From Euborellia annulipes (lineage: Eukaryota; Arthropoda; Insecta; Dermaptera; Anisolabididae), in contig JAKCPI010005381.1 of NCBI GenBank assembly GCA_023213315.1, forward strand, positions 1-64,000: DNA of 64,000 nucleotides. The letters run 5' to 3'. The position numbers and the translations under genes are program-made. This document shows positions 11,214-21,397 of this stretch, in pieces. Positions within the stretch are counted from its first letter, which is position 1; each line of letters begins with the position of its first letter. Below the pieces are notes generated by a model. The model was given only the letters and a program-made list of their open reading frames with translations. It searched no databases and was not told the origin of the DNA.

Positions 11214-11483
11214 CTAAGGGCGGATCCAGAGGTGTTTCTCGGGGGAGGGGGGGTAATCTGGAGTGACTGGTCGCACAGCTCACATTTTTTTCTTAATTTC
11301 GGTAATTTAAAGGCGCATTCTCTACTTGTTTGCCAGAATATAAATTAAATTTTTAAGTACCGTATTAATTTTTAAAATTTTACATTAAAAAGAAATTTTT
11401 TTTTCGAAAAAAAGGTATTTTTTTCAAATCTCGGGGGGGGGGGGGATAATTACCCCCTTTATCCCCCCCTGTATCCGCCCTTG
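11214..11483. mobile_element. hAT-C non-autonomous element with 8-bp target duplication
   Basis: Ends CTAAGGGCGGATCC and TATCCGCCCTTG are inverted repeats, flanked by GCGACATG at 11206-11213 and 11484-11491. Inside the ends are G/C homopolymer runs. The middle includes ATCTGGAGTGACTGG, half of the R1 hairpin. An unfilled version of the target is at about 40305-40396, which supports these boundaries. No coding capacity. Confidence 0.88.
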
Positions 11484-11491
11484 GCGACATG

Positions 11492-12119
11492 ATAGATAGA
11501 GGAGCGAAAAAAATTTGAGAGGATCAAATAAAAGTTTCATTTTAATATTATTTACGAGTAATTATTAAACAGCCTGTATAAGGGAATTTCTTCCCCTCTC
11601 TTTTGGTCACAGATGGTTGAATCTCTCTGTCACCTACCACTTTGGTTAAAGAAGAAGAAAAAAAAAGAAACCAAGTTCCCTTAGAGAGAGTTTGCTAAAA
11701 ACAAAGTTCACAGGTGAACAGGGCTAATGATTCTGGGATTCCCCTCAACAAGAACAACAACAACAAAAAAAAAAAACAAGTGAGAGACAGACACCTTTGC
11801 ACCCACCCAAACAACAGATGGAGATGGATTAGAAAGAAAGATAAAGCAAAAACAAAAGAACGCAATTATAATAGCGAAATCTAGTTAGCGAGAGGTCACA
11901 AATTGAACTGCACAGACCTTGGTATTTCTGTACTACAACGATATTAGTAGTTCTTGTTGCTCTATTGTCCTGCCAGGGTTTGTTATTAAATTCTCTCTTT
12001 CACAAAATTATTTGAAATTGATGTTGACATCGAGAAGAACACAGATTTCTTCGATTTTTATTTTCTCTTACCTCTAAATACAATTTTTATTATAATTATT
12101 ATTATTGTTATTATTTTTG
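11492..12119. other. No gene recognised
   Basis: 11492-11545 continues the repeat that carries the hAT-C insertion (AAATTTGAGAGGATCAAATA). The remainder is purine-rich and A-tract-rich with no coding signal. Confidence 0.4.
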
Positions 12120-12124
12120 AAATG

Positions 12125-12158
<34 letters not shown>

Positions 12159-12625
12159 AACAATGTGATGTTTTTTGTGATATTTTTTTTCTTTTTCTTT
12201 CAAATAGTGTGATATTTTTGTGATTTGTATGTATATAGACCTATATTTTTTCAAATGATGTGATATTTTTTTTTCCTTGAATGATGTGATATTTTTTTCC
12301 TAAATGATGTGATTTTTTTTTTTTTTTTTTTCAAGTTATGCGATATTTTGTGTGAATTTTATGTATATAACTTATGTTTTTCTCAAATAATGTGATATTT
12401 TGTGATTTTTTTTAAATGTGATATTTATTGTGATTTTTTTTTATTTTTTTTATTTTTTTTTGGAATGGGTGCATAAGGTCCGAAGACCTATTAATGATGT
12501 GTTATCTTTCTGGAGGGGATGCTTTTGTTATGTGAAGTTTTTTTTTTTTTTTTTTCTGGATTTTGTCTGTTGTGATTTTGATGTATACTATGATGTGATT
12601 TTTTTTTTTTTTGTATTGTTGTTTC
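12120..12625. repeat. Degenerate T-rich low-complexity tract
   Basis: Long T runs are broken by repeated ATGATGTGATATTTTT-like units, roughly every 30-60 bases. This looks like an expanded, decayed simple repeat. The reading frame here is mostly F and Y from the T runs and is not a gene. Confidence 0.7.
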
Positions 12626-12676
12626 CCAAATTAATGGACAGTAGTCTGTTTGGGAATTATGAATAAATAAATAAAT

Positions 12677-12985
12677 ATGTTAATATTTATATAGAGAAAG
12701 TATTGGATTCATGTCAAAAAAATCGATGTCGAGATTTTGACGGATATACACGTTTTGAGGTCCCCTGAATCCAAAAAAGTGGTTTTCGCAATATAGTCTG
12801 TCTGTGTGTCTGTGAACAAAATATCTCAAGAACGAAAAGAGCTAGGAGGTTGAAATTTTATATTTAAGTTAGACACCACCCTGGCACGTGACACGAAGCT
12901 TTTGAACAAAATCGGCCAAAGAGTACTAGTACTTTACTGATGTACTTTTTCAGTTTTTTGCTATTTTCCCAAAATTCGCTCCAAA
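12677..12985 (+). repeat. R1 copy, 3' truncated
   Basis: From TATATAGAGAAAGTATTGG through the GTCTGTCTGTGTG run to CAAAATTCGCTCCAA, then unrelated sequence. The terminal hairpin is missing. Confidence 0.75.
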
Positions 12986-13279
12986 GCTTGGACCACCTTT
13001 AGTGTGAGGCAAAGCTGTTCGCAGCCTTATAGGGAGAGACAGTGTTAAGATCATGTCCTTTTTAGAGAATCACAGAGCTTTTTTTGGATTCCGGGTAATA
13101 TGAGAGATAAATTAAGAAGGACACTGCTGCCTCCCTTTAATATGCTTTTTACAAAAAATCCTGATTTGATGGAATGTTTTATATATTTTTCCCAGTTTTC
13201 AGCGATTAAAAAACTGTAAGAAACAGTCAAAAAATCCCATTCAGTTTGTTTCATGCAGAGCATTATTATTATTATTATT

Positions 13280-13416
13280 ATTTTTTTTTTTTTAAACATT
13301 CACACTCACACTCTCACACACATTCACACAATCTTTTCCGCAACTCAGGCCATTTAAAACTTTGACGGTATCCGTTATAGAGATTAATTTGGGAGTCCAG
13401 GCATTCTTATTTAAGC
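13280..13416 (-). repeat. SINE-1 partial copy
   Basis: Poly(T), AAACATTCACACTCACAC, CAACTCAGGCCATTTAAAACTTTGACGG and AGTCCAGGCATTCTTATTTAAGCC match SINE-1 reversed. The head is lost and R1 sequence begins at GACATGGTCTGTC. Confidence 0.75.
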
Positions 13417-13668
13417 CGACGACATGGTCTGTCTGTGGGTGTGTATTCAATTTAAAGCATGAAGGATTTGAGCTATCAGGCTGAAATTTTATATTTAAGT
13501 TAAACACCCCCGGGACCGGAAAAATAAGCTTTTAATCAAAATCGGCCAAAGAGTACTAGTACTTTACTGATGTACTTTTTCAGTTATTTTCGATTTTCTC
13601 AAAATTCGCTCCAACGATTTTTTTTTTTAATTCAAAAATCAATTATGTTTTAGATGCTCTTTAAAATG
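13417..13668 (+). repeat. R1 middle segment
   Basis: Begins at the R1 microsatellite junction (GACATGGTCTGTCTGTGG) and runs to AGATGCTCTTTAAAATG, where the next SINE starts. Confidence 0.75.
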
Positions 13669-13671
13669 TTT

Positions 13672-13917
13672 AAAAAAAAAAAAAAACACTCACACTTCTC
13701 ATTCACACTCACACAGTCTTTTCGGCAACTCAGGCCATATAAGACTTTTTACGATATCCGTTATTGATAAATATACATATATGGGGTCCAGGCATTCTTA
13801 TTTAAGCCATTTGGTATCCAATTGGCTTAAATAAAATCATCGGACTGCCTGGGGTCGAACCCGCGACGTTTGGTATACGAAGTTAGCACGCTAACCTCTA
13901 CGCCATGCCCCGAGGGC
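13672..13917 (-). repeat. SINE-1 copy with tRNA-like head
   Basis: The minus strand reads CGGGGCATGGCGTAGAGGTTAGCGTGC (A box), GCGGGTTCGACCCC (B box), the palindrome around CCAATTGGATACC, GGCCTGAGTTGCCGAAAAG and a GT-rich run. The tail region here is A-rich on the plus strand instead of T-rich, so the 3' end has been altered. Confidence 0.82.
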
Positions 13918-13944
13918 TTTTAAAATGTTTATAAATTTTACATA

Positions 13945-14224
13945 TGAATTCAGATGTAAAATTTATAAATATGGGAAAATATTTATATTTTGTTATCATG
14001 GCAACCATTTCTCCTATCTTTCCTATGAAACACAAGAGTAAAGTGGTCTTCAGAAGATTTCAATCGCAATATGAGAATATACATTTTAAAGAGCATCTAA
14101 AAAATAATTGATTTTTGAATTTTAATCAAAATCGTTGGAGCAAATTTTGAGAAAATCGAAAAAAACTGAAAAACTACATCAGTAAAGTACTAGTACTTTT
14201 TGGCCGATTTTGATTAAAAGCTTA
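13945..14224 (-). repeat. R1 segment, minus orientation
   Basis: AAGATGTAAAATTTATAAAT-like start, ATGGCAACCATTTCTCC, and AAAATCGTTGGAGC to CCGATTTTGATTAAAAGC. Both R1 termini are missing. Confidence 0.75.
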
Positions 14225-14227
14225 TTT

Positions 14228-14345
14228 TTAAGTATTAATTTTTAAAATTTTTCATTAAAAATAAAATTTTTTTTTCGAAAAGAGTTTTTTGTTAAATCTT
14301 GGAGGGGGGGGTTACCCTCTTTGCCACCCTTTGTATCCGCACTTG
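14228..14345. mobile_element. hAT-C 3' half fragment
   Basis: AATTTTTAAAATTTTTCATT, a G-run and TTTGTATCCGCACTTG match the right half of the element at 11214-11483. The left half is missing, so no target duplication can be read. Confidence 0.6.
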
Positions 14346-14533
14346 ATTCCGTTTACCCTCCCCCCCTTCTTTTCTTTAAACAAAAATAGTTTTTTTTTTT
14401 TTTTGGCAACTATTTTACAACGAACAAAGTTGAGTTTCCCCTCTCTCGATAAACACCTCTGTTTTATCGCCCTGTCGATATAAAAGAAGAAATGTTACAC
14501 GCGAAAGAGAGAACAACGGAGCAACTCATCTCT

Positions 14534-14535
<2 letters not shown>

Positions 14536-14572
<37 letters not shown>
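14536..14572. repeat. Poly(T) homopolymer tract
   Basis: More than 30 consecutive T residues in a T/CT-rich stretch (14346-14700) that has no other identifiable content. Confidence 0.8.
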
Positions 14573-14708
14573 TTCTTGCCGTAAGAGCGATTCAAGAGAT
14601 TTTAGTTTTAGAGGATTGGAAGAAGAGAAAGATAAAAGAAAAATATAATTTTTTATTTTTTAACAACTTTATTTTTTTTTCTTCTTTGTTCTTATGGTTT
14701 TGAAAAAA

Positions 14709-15222
14709 ATCTGGTGTGACTGGTCGCACTGCACACAGGTTTCTCTTATCTTCGGTAATCGAAAGTTGTGTTCTGTGCTTGTCACACCAGATTATTTGTG
14801 GCGAGATATATTTAGTTTCCGTTGATACGTATATTAAAATTCAAGATGTAAAATTTATAAACATGGGAAAATATTTATATTTTGTTACCATGGCAAGCAT
14901 TTCTCATATCTTTCCTATGAAGTACAAGAGTAAAGTGTGCTTCAAAAGGGCGAAATGAGAATATACATTTTAAAGAGCATCTAAAAAATAATTGATTTAT
15001 GAATTTTAATCAAAATCGTTGGAACGAATTTTGCGAAAATCGAAAAAAAACTGAAAAACTACATCAGTAAAGTACAAGTACTCTTTGGCCGATTTTGTTC
15101 AAAAGCTTCGTGTCACGTCCCATGGGGGTACCTAACTTAAATATAAAATTTCAACCTCCTAGCTCTCTTCGTTCTTGAGATATTTTGTTCACAGATAGAC
15201 AGACAGACTATATTGCGAAAAC
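14709..15222 (-). repeat. R1 copy, minus orientation, 5' truncated
   Basis: Starts with the terminal hairpin ATCTGGTGTGACTGGTCGC (14709-14792) and runs through the body to AGACTATATTGCGAAAACC. It abuts the next plus-strand R1 in a head-to-head joint. Confidence 0.8.
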
Positions 15223-15229
15223 CATTTTT

Positions 15230-15381
15230 ACTTTCTCTTACCTATGTATATATGTAATATATATATAGAGAGAAAGTATTGGATTCATGTCAAAAATTCG
15301 ATGTCGAGATTTTGATGGATCTTCACGTTTTGAGGTCCCCTGAATCCAAAAAAGTGGTTTTCGCGACATGGTCTGTCTGTG

Positions 15382-15412
<31 letters not shown>

Positions 15413-15914
15413 GTGTGTGTCTGTGAACAAGATATCTCAAGAACGAAAAGACCTAGGAGGTTGAAATTTTATATTTAAGTTAGGCACCCCCATGGGACGT
15501 GACACGAAGCTTTTGAACAAAATCGACCAAAGAGTACTAGTACTTTACTGATGCACTTTTTCAGTTTTTTTCGATTTTCTCAAAATTCGCTCCAACGATT
15601 TTTTTTTAAATTCAAAAATCAATTATTTTTTAGATGCTCTTTAAAATGTATATTCTCATTTTGTGATTGAAATCTTCTGAAGGCCACTTTACTCTTGTAC
15701 TCCATAGAAAAGATAGGAGAAATGGTTGCCATGGTAACAACATATAAATATTTTGCCATACTTATAAATTTTACATCTTGAAAATCGAATGTACCCTACT
15801 GTCGGAAACTAAATATATTTCGACACAAAAAATCTGGTGAGACAAGCACAGTACACAACTTTCGATTACCGAAGGTAAGAGAAAGTTGTGTGCTGTGCGC
15901 CAGTCACACCAGAT
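15230..15914 (+). repeat. R1 copy, full length
   Basis: Complete from ACTTTCTCTTACC to the terminal hairpin (15830-15914). The internal microsatellite is (GTCT)n at 15372-15425 instead of GT alone. The next R1 begins only four bases later, so the two form a head-to-tail pair. Confidence 0.85.
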
Positions 15915-15918
15915 TTTT

Positions 15919-16982
15919 ACTTTCTCGTACCCTATATATGAAATATATAGAGAGAGAAAGTATTGCGATCATGTCAAAAATTCGATGTCGAGATTTTGAT
16001 GGATATACATGTTTTGAGGTCCCCTGAGTCCAAAAAAGTGGGTCCCGTAAATTGGACTGTGTGTGTGTGTGTATGTAGTGTGTGTGTGTCTGTGTGTGTG
16101 GACAGATTTTTAGCATGAAGGAGTTGAGCTAGCGGATTGAAATTTTATATTTAACTTAGGTACCTTTGAAGAATCTCAAAATAAGCTTTTGAACAAAATC
16201 GGCCAAAAAGTACTAGTACTTTACTGATGTACTTTTTCAGTTTTTTCGATTTTCTCAAAATTCCCTCCAAGGATTTTTTTTAAAATTCATAAATGAACTA
16301 TTTTTTAGATGCTCTTTAAAATGTATATTCTCATTTTGCCGTTGAAATCTTCTGAAGACCACTTTACTCTTGTTCTTCATAGGAAAGATAGAAATGGTTG
16401 CCATGGTAACGGAATTTAAATCTTTTTCTTTTTATTAGATTAAAAATCAATTATTATTTAAATTCCCATTTTTTTTAAATTTATTTGTGTCTTTAATTGT
16501 TTCAAAGAAAACATATATGTCTCTCTCTCACTTGCAAACATTATCGTCTGTCTCTACTCTTTTTAAATTCCCTTTCCAACTTATCTTCGCATAGGAACAA
16601 TGTTAATTTCCTATAGGGATTTGTATGTTAATTTCGATTCAAAAGGGGTCCCCTTTAGAACTTTTTAGGCATTTAAAATTTTTTTTTTCAATTCTTATGA
16701 AATTTTGTATTTATTTACGATTCTATATTGTGTATAAAATGTCCAAATATGAGATTAAAATTTTGAAAAATAACCATAGTTTATTTGAAGCAGTCAACAT
16801 TTAAAATGCAAGTTTGAAACTAAGGTGCTATCGGAAACTAAATATATCTCGACACAAATTTTTTGGATTCAGGGGACCTCAAAAACGTGTATATCCATCA
16901 AAATCTCGACATCGAATTTTTGACTTGATCGCAATACTTTCCCTCTCTATATATTAACATGTATATAGAGGTAAGAGAAAGT
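15919..16982 (+). repeat. R1 long form ending in an inverted R1 5' end
   Basis: ACTTTCTCGTACC start, R1 body to GGTTGCCATGGTAACGG at about 16415, then an extra 440-bp segment (AATTTAAATCTTTTTC ... AACTAAATATATCTCGAC) shared with 27905-28962. Here the hairpin end is replaced by an inverted copy of the R1 5' end (TTTTTTGGATTCAGGGG ... GGTAAGAGAAAGT). The unit therefore has inverted repeats of about 125 bp at both ends. Confidence 0.75.
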
Positions 16983-16989
16983 AAAAATT

Positions 16990-17300
16990 AACTACAATTC
17001 TAATGATGGAAAAATATTTGAGTCCCCAAATTCCAAATTGAGGCTGCAAACAAAATTTTAATTTTACCCGTTAGAAAGCATTAGGATTTATCTCTAAAAA
17101 CAAAATCAAAATCAATTAATCTTCTATTTATATAATTCGCTAATGTCCGTCTGTCTATCACGCTCTGTTTGACCAACTTCCCGTTGTTTTGAAATGAAAT
17201 TTTTTATGCAAAAAGAGGACCTTCTAATGATTACAGGAATACTATTTTCATCCCGAAATTCCTATAACTTTTTGATGATGGAGTCATGAAAACAAACAAG
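16990..17300. other. No gene recognised
   Basis: AT-rich with GTCCGTCTGTCTATCACGC at about 17145, which resembles 60630-60650 (GTGTCCGTCTGTCACACTC). This suggests a shared repeat of unknown kind. Confidence 0.35.
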
Positions 17301-17342
17301 ACGAATGCAGCCAAATATTCTTTTATTTTAAATCTCGCCCTC

Positions 17343-17387
17343 ACGGCTGACGTTTCGGCCCGAGGTCTAGGCCATCTTCAGAGCTGC
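17343..17387 (-). ncRNA. Hammerhead ribozyme motif, solo
   Basis: Minus strand: CTGAAGA, stem II starting GGCC and ending GGCC, GAAAC, GTC. The flanks GCAGCT and AGCCGT pair at five of six positions. About 45 bases downstream on the same strand is TGGCTGCATTC, matching the CTGGCTGC-like box near the other hammerheads. I see no clear inverted partner. Confidence 0.65.
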
Positions 17388-17910
17388 ATACATATACAAT
17401 AAGAAAAACATACATTAAAATTAGCATTAAACACACCTCCAATGCAATCACAATTAACAATATCTTTGATAACATACCCGGCTGGCAATAATCAAAAAGT
17501 GTGGAAACTTGCAACAACAGCGACAACATTCAGCATGTGGTCCGCTCACAGCGAAACGTAGAGAAATGATCAAAAGGAGGAAAAAAAGGGGAATTTATAT
17601 TTACCCCTCTCTCCTTCGTCATTCTTCTAATCCTTATTTTTAATTTTTTTTTTTTTTTTAATTTATTATAATTAAAAATTGATACAATTTTTTATCGATA
17701 GGTGGATAAGCCTTTAGCCACAGATCTTTTTCGATAACTTTTTGAGTTATTAATTTCTAAAGTTACGTTTTCTCCCATAGGAAATTTATAGAGAAATATT
17801 TATGTATTCTTTTCATTTGAGTAAATAAATCCTCAGGCAGGCACTGGATTGGGTGGGGGGGGGGGGGGCGAAGACCCCGGCTAGGCGCGAAGCCCGCCGA
17901 GGCGGACGCC

Positions 17911-19132
17911 GCACAGTGGGCTGAAATCGAAAAAAAGCGGCCATAATTATCTTTTTTTTGGGCGGATTTTACAAAATTATTTTACAAAATTATAACTATA
18001 CATACAGAATCATATGTTCTTCTATACCCTTCAATATTTTCATATTTTACCAAAAGGGGTTGAAATTACCCCTTGACAAAGTTGAAAAAAAATTATGATG
18101 TGTGAAATATAAAATAAAACTTATGTCAAAAAATCAAAAAAAATATGCGTTTTACAAAAATGACATTTATTTTTACAAAAAACATACATGGGGTGAACTA
18201 TCCCTTACTGAAGGGAGCAAAAAAAATATATTTTTTTGATAATTACAAGCAATATGTCTTTATATACATTTTAATGGATGCTGATTCCAAAGATGTCATC
18301 TATTTTTACTAAAAACATACATGAGGTGAACTACCCCTTACTCAAGGTGTTAAAAAAAATTTTGCTCTGATAATTACAAGCAATATGTCTTTATATACAT
18401 TTTAAAGGTCACTGGTTACAAAAATGTCTTTTATTTTTACAACATATATAGATGGGGTAAACTACCCCTTATTCAAAGGGTCAAAAATAATTTTTTTGAT
18501 ATAAGCTTATACAAGCAATACGTCTTTATATACATTTTAATGGATTGCTGATTACAAAGATGACTTATTTTCTCTCCCCTCAACATTGGGGGGGCTTGGG
18601 GGGAAATCACTTGTTTTTCTGCCGATTTAATTATAAAAAAATTAATAAAAATTCGGCGGGCAAATTCGGGCAAAAAGTTTCGATGCAATCATGTTCTACA
18701 AGTATTCTAGTTTCAGAATCTATTGAGTTTGTTAGGGATCCGCATGGATACTTTTTTGAAATTGAAAAAAATTTATATTGCTTTTTTTTTACTTACAAAA
18801 AAAATTTATTTAAAAATAAATAATTGAAATACAAGAAAAACAAAAATATTTTCAGAAAGAAGATTAATTTATCTATGATTAAAAAAAATTCATTAAAATT
18901 GGATTAATATTAATTGATGAAAAAAATTTCTGAATATCGACTTAAAACGCAAAGAAAAGTTAGTAAGTTTTCTTGCCCACTTTGGCGCTCTATAACTCGG
19001 GTTTGGGTTGGGTAAAAAAAAAATGAATTATTGTACTGAGGTCCACATATAGTCTATTATTGGTGTGCAAAACGTTGTTTTTAAATTTTGAAGTTCAATT
19101 TTTCGAATTATGGCCGCTTTTTTTCCTATTTC
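17911..19132. mobile_element. DNA element with ~35-bp imperfect terminal inverted repeats and internal tandem repeats
   Basis: GTGGGCTGAAATCGAAAAAAAGCGGCCATAATT-type sequence at about 17916-17948 is inverted at about 19096-19130 (two mismatches by eye). The outer flanks, GAGGCGGACGCCGC and GCCGTGGCTAGTT, look like halves of a GC-rich repeat also seen at about 34672-34700 and 50425-50445, so the element probably split such a repeat. A clean target duplication could not be fixed. No transposase. Confidence 0.6.
18170..18565. repeat. Tandem repeat, about 131-bp period, three units
   Basis: GGGGTGAACTATCCCTT, GAGGTGAACTACCCCTT and GGGGTAAACTACCCCTT occur at about 18190, 18323 and 18454. Each is followed by TACAAGCAATATGTCTTTAT and ATACATTTTAA. 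It lies inside the foldback element at 17911-19132. Confidence 0.8.
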
Positions 19133-19930
19133 AGCCCACGGCGCGCCGTGGCTAGTTATATAATAATCAATGCCATTATAGGAGGTAATTCGCCTCCCCC
19201 TCCCCCGTAGCTTTGTCACTCTCTTAAGAGACGAAAATTCCATCGTAGCTACCTTTACCTGATTAAAAAAAAAAAATATTAAAAACACTTTATGCACTAT
19301 TCACCAATTTATGCAAAATAAAATTTAAACTATCGTAGCAAGATGGTATGATTCGGATAAAAAGTGGTTTTTCCAACATGTTACGCTTATCTAAAATTTT
19401 CTTCGGGTAATGGAGAATAAAAAAACGAAATTTGAAGATGTTCTGCTCTATTTGAATCCAATTTTTCAATGTTGTTGTTGTTGTTGTTGTTGTTAGAGGG
19501 AAAGAGAGAGGGCATGAGCGCAAATGATGAGAAAATCGCATCACTGAATCCAATCTCTCTCGGGCGAGGTTAGCTCGTATTGAAAATTAAATAAAGATTT
19601 AGTTGGCATTTATCTGAGCGATAATGATACAATCTGAATCAATCATTTTCAGATTTATGATTACAGATGTTTTTTTTTTTTTTAATATTGCAATCTTCTC
19701 TCTCTCTCTATCATCTGATGGATTTTATAAATATGTCAATATTTTGATATAAATTAAATCTTCCATTTTACACACACACATACACCCTATCAATTATATT
19801 AACTACACTTTATCATGTAGAAAATTTTATCAGATAACAATAAAATATTGGAATACTCCATCTTTGTTGACACTTGTGATTATAAAAATATGCTTTTTAC
19901 AAAAAAAAAAAATACACAGCATGTTTACAA
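19133..19930. other. No gene recognised; contains (TTG)n
   Basis: A (TTG)n run at 19470-19493 and a T tract at 19671-19682. Reading frames here are short and have no recognisable motif. Confidence 0.4.
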
Positions 19931-20082
19931 ATAATCTAACTGGTCGTACCTTCGGTAATTGAAAGTTATGTTCTGTGCTGCTTGTCACACCAGATTTTTT
20001 GTGTTGACATATATTTAGTTTCCGCCGATATATTCGAATTCAAGATGTAAAATTTATAAGTATAGGAAAATATTTATATCTT
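19930..20082 (-). repeat. R1 3' end fragment
   Basis: A shortened hairpin (CTGGTCGTACCTTCGG ... GCTTGTCACACCAGAT) followed by GTGTTGACATATATTTAG, TTTCCGCCGATATATTCG and AAAATTTATAAGTATAGG in minus orientation. Confidence 0.7.
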
Positions 20083-20086
20083 GTTA

Positions 20087-20226
20087 GCCCCCGTGGGCTT
20101 GGAGTAGTTGGTAGCGTGCCTACCTTCTATACCGAACGTCGCGGGTTCGGACCCCAGGCCGTCCGATGATTTTATTTAAGGCATTTGGATACAAAATGAT
20201 TTAAAAATGCCTGGACCCCCAATTGA

Positions 20227-20236
<10 letters not shown>
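20087..20236 (+). repeat. SINE-1 5' part, split by a second SINE
   Basis: Head CCCGTGGGCTTGGAGTAGTTGG with B box GCGGGTTCGGACCCC, then body to GCCTGGACCCCCAATTGATA. The copy breaks in its AT microsatellite. Its 3' part is at 20538-20614. Confidence 0.8.
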
Positions 20237-20257
<21 letters not shown>

Positions 20258-20514
20258 AAACATTCACATTTTTTCTCATTCACACTCACACTCACACACA
20301 CATTCACACTGTCTTTTCGGCAGCTCAGGCCATATAAGACATTTACGATAACCGTTATTTATGAATATATATATATTAGGGTCCAGGCATTTTTATTTAA
20401 GCCATCTGGATACCAGATGGCTTAAATAAAATCATCGGACTGCCTGGGGTCCGAACCCGCGACGTTTGGTATATAAGGTTAGCACGCTAACCTCTACACC
20501 ACGCCCCGTGGGCA
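20237..20514 (-). repeat. SINE-1 full-length copy nested in another SINE-1
   Basis: All parts are present on the minus strand: GCCCACGGGGCGTGGTGTAGAG head, CGGGTTCGGACCCCAGG B box, the palindrome ATCTGGATACCAGAT, GCCTGGACCC, GGCCTGAGCTGCCGAAAAG, a GT-rich stretch and a poly(A) tail (poly(T) at 20242-20257). TATATATATA flanks both sides, as expected for insertion into the AT microsatellite of the older copy. Confidence 0.85.
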
Positions 20515-20537
20515 TATATATATATTAAACATACTGA

Positions 20538-20614
20538 GTACCGTTAAAAGTCTTAAATGGCCTCAGTTGCCGAAAAGACTGTGTGAATATGAGTGTGAAT
20601 GTTAAAAAAAAAAA
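20538..20614 (+). repeat. SINE-1 3' part (rest of the split copy)
   Basis: GTACCGTTAAAAGTCTTAAATG, GCCTCAGTTGCCGAAAAGAC, GTGTGAATGTT and poly(A). It continues the body interrupted at 20236. Confidence 0.75.
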
Positions 20615-20757
20615 ATCTGGTGTGACTGGAGCACAGCACGCAACTTTCTCTTACCTTCGGTAATCGAATGTTGTGTACTGTGCTTTGCACACCAGATTTT
20701 TTGTGTCGACATATATTTGGTTTCCGGCGGTACGGTACATTCGAATTTCAAGATGAC
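20615..20757 (-). repeat. R1 3' end with hairpin
   Basis: Hairpin ATCTGGTGTGACTGG...TTTGCACACCAGAT (20615-20697), then GTGTCGACATATATTTGG and GGTACGGTACATTCGAATTTC. It directly follows the SINE poly(A). Confidence 0.75.
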
Positions 20758-21397
20758 TTTGGGCAACCCAATGACGAAGACGACGACTAACAAGAATAAT
20801 TATGTCTACGCTATTTTGTATTTGATCTTGATAAAAGTTATTATAATAATTAAAATCATATTTTAATAGATTATTATTACTTAGCATATCAAAATATATA
20901 CCTAGCTCCGTAGTTTACATAACGCTATTACATGAATTTCTTATTCATAAATAATAAATAAAATACTGGAGTAATTGTTATAAATAAATGAATTTATCAA
21001 TAAAATGTATAAATAATAATAATAACAATATTTAAATGGAATTATTAGCTTTAAATAATAAAATATATTCTTGGCCCCGCCTTTACTCTATAGAGTAAAG
21101 GCGGACCCTATACAGGTGTATATATATATACACCTGTATACGGGTGCGCGCTTGCACTCTCCGCTCTCTATCTCGAGAACGGTTGAAGATACAAAAAAAT
21201 GCTTGAAATGAAAATTGTAGGTAATTTTATACTCTACAAGTTTTATAATAACCTTAAATGTCGTATCTTCCATAGAAAACGAGATAATCACAAAAAACCG
21301 ATTTTCGTGACCTTTGACCTCGAATATCTTGTGACGCGGACACGATATTATATGAGATTTTTTCCCCAGTCTTTAGAATGCCAAAACGAAGGGTGTA
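20758..21397. other. AT-rich gap with two perfect palindromes
   Basis: 21077-21104 is a perfect 28-bp palindrome (CCGCCTTTACTCTA and its complement) and 21109-21140 a perfect 32-bp palindrome (TATACAGGTG ... CACCTGTATA). Nothing else is recognised, and no gene. Confidence 0.6.
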
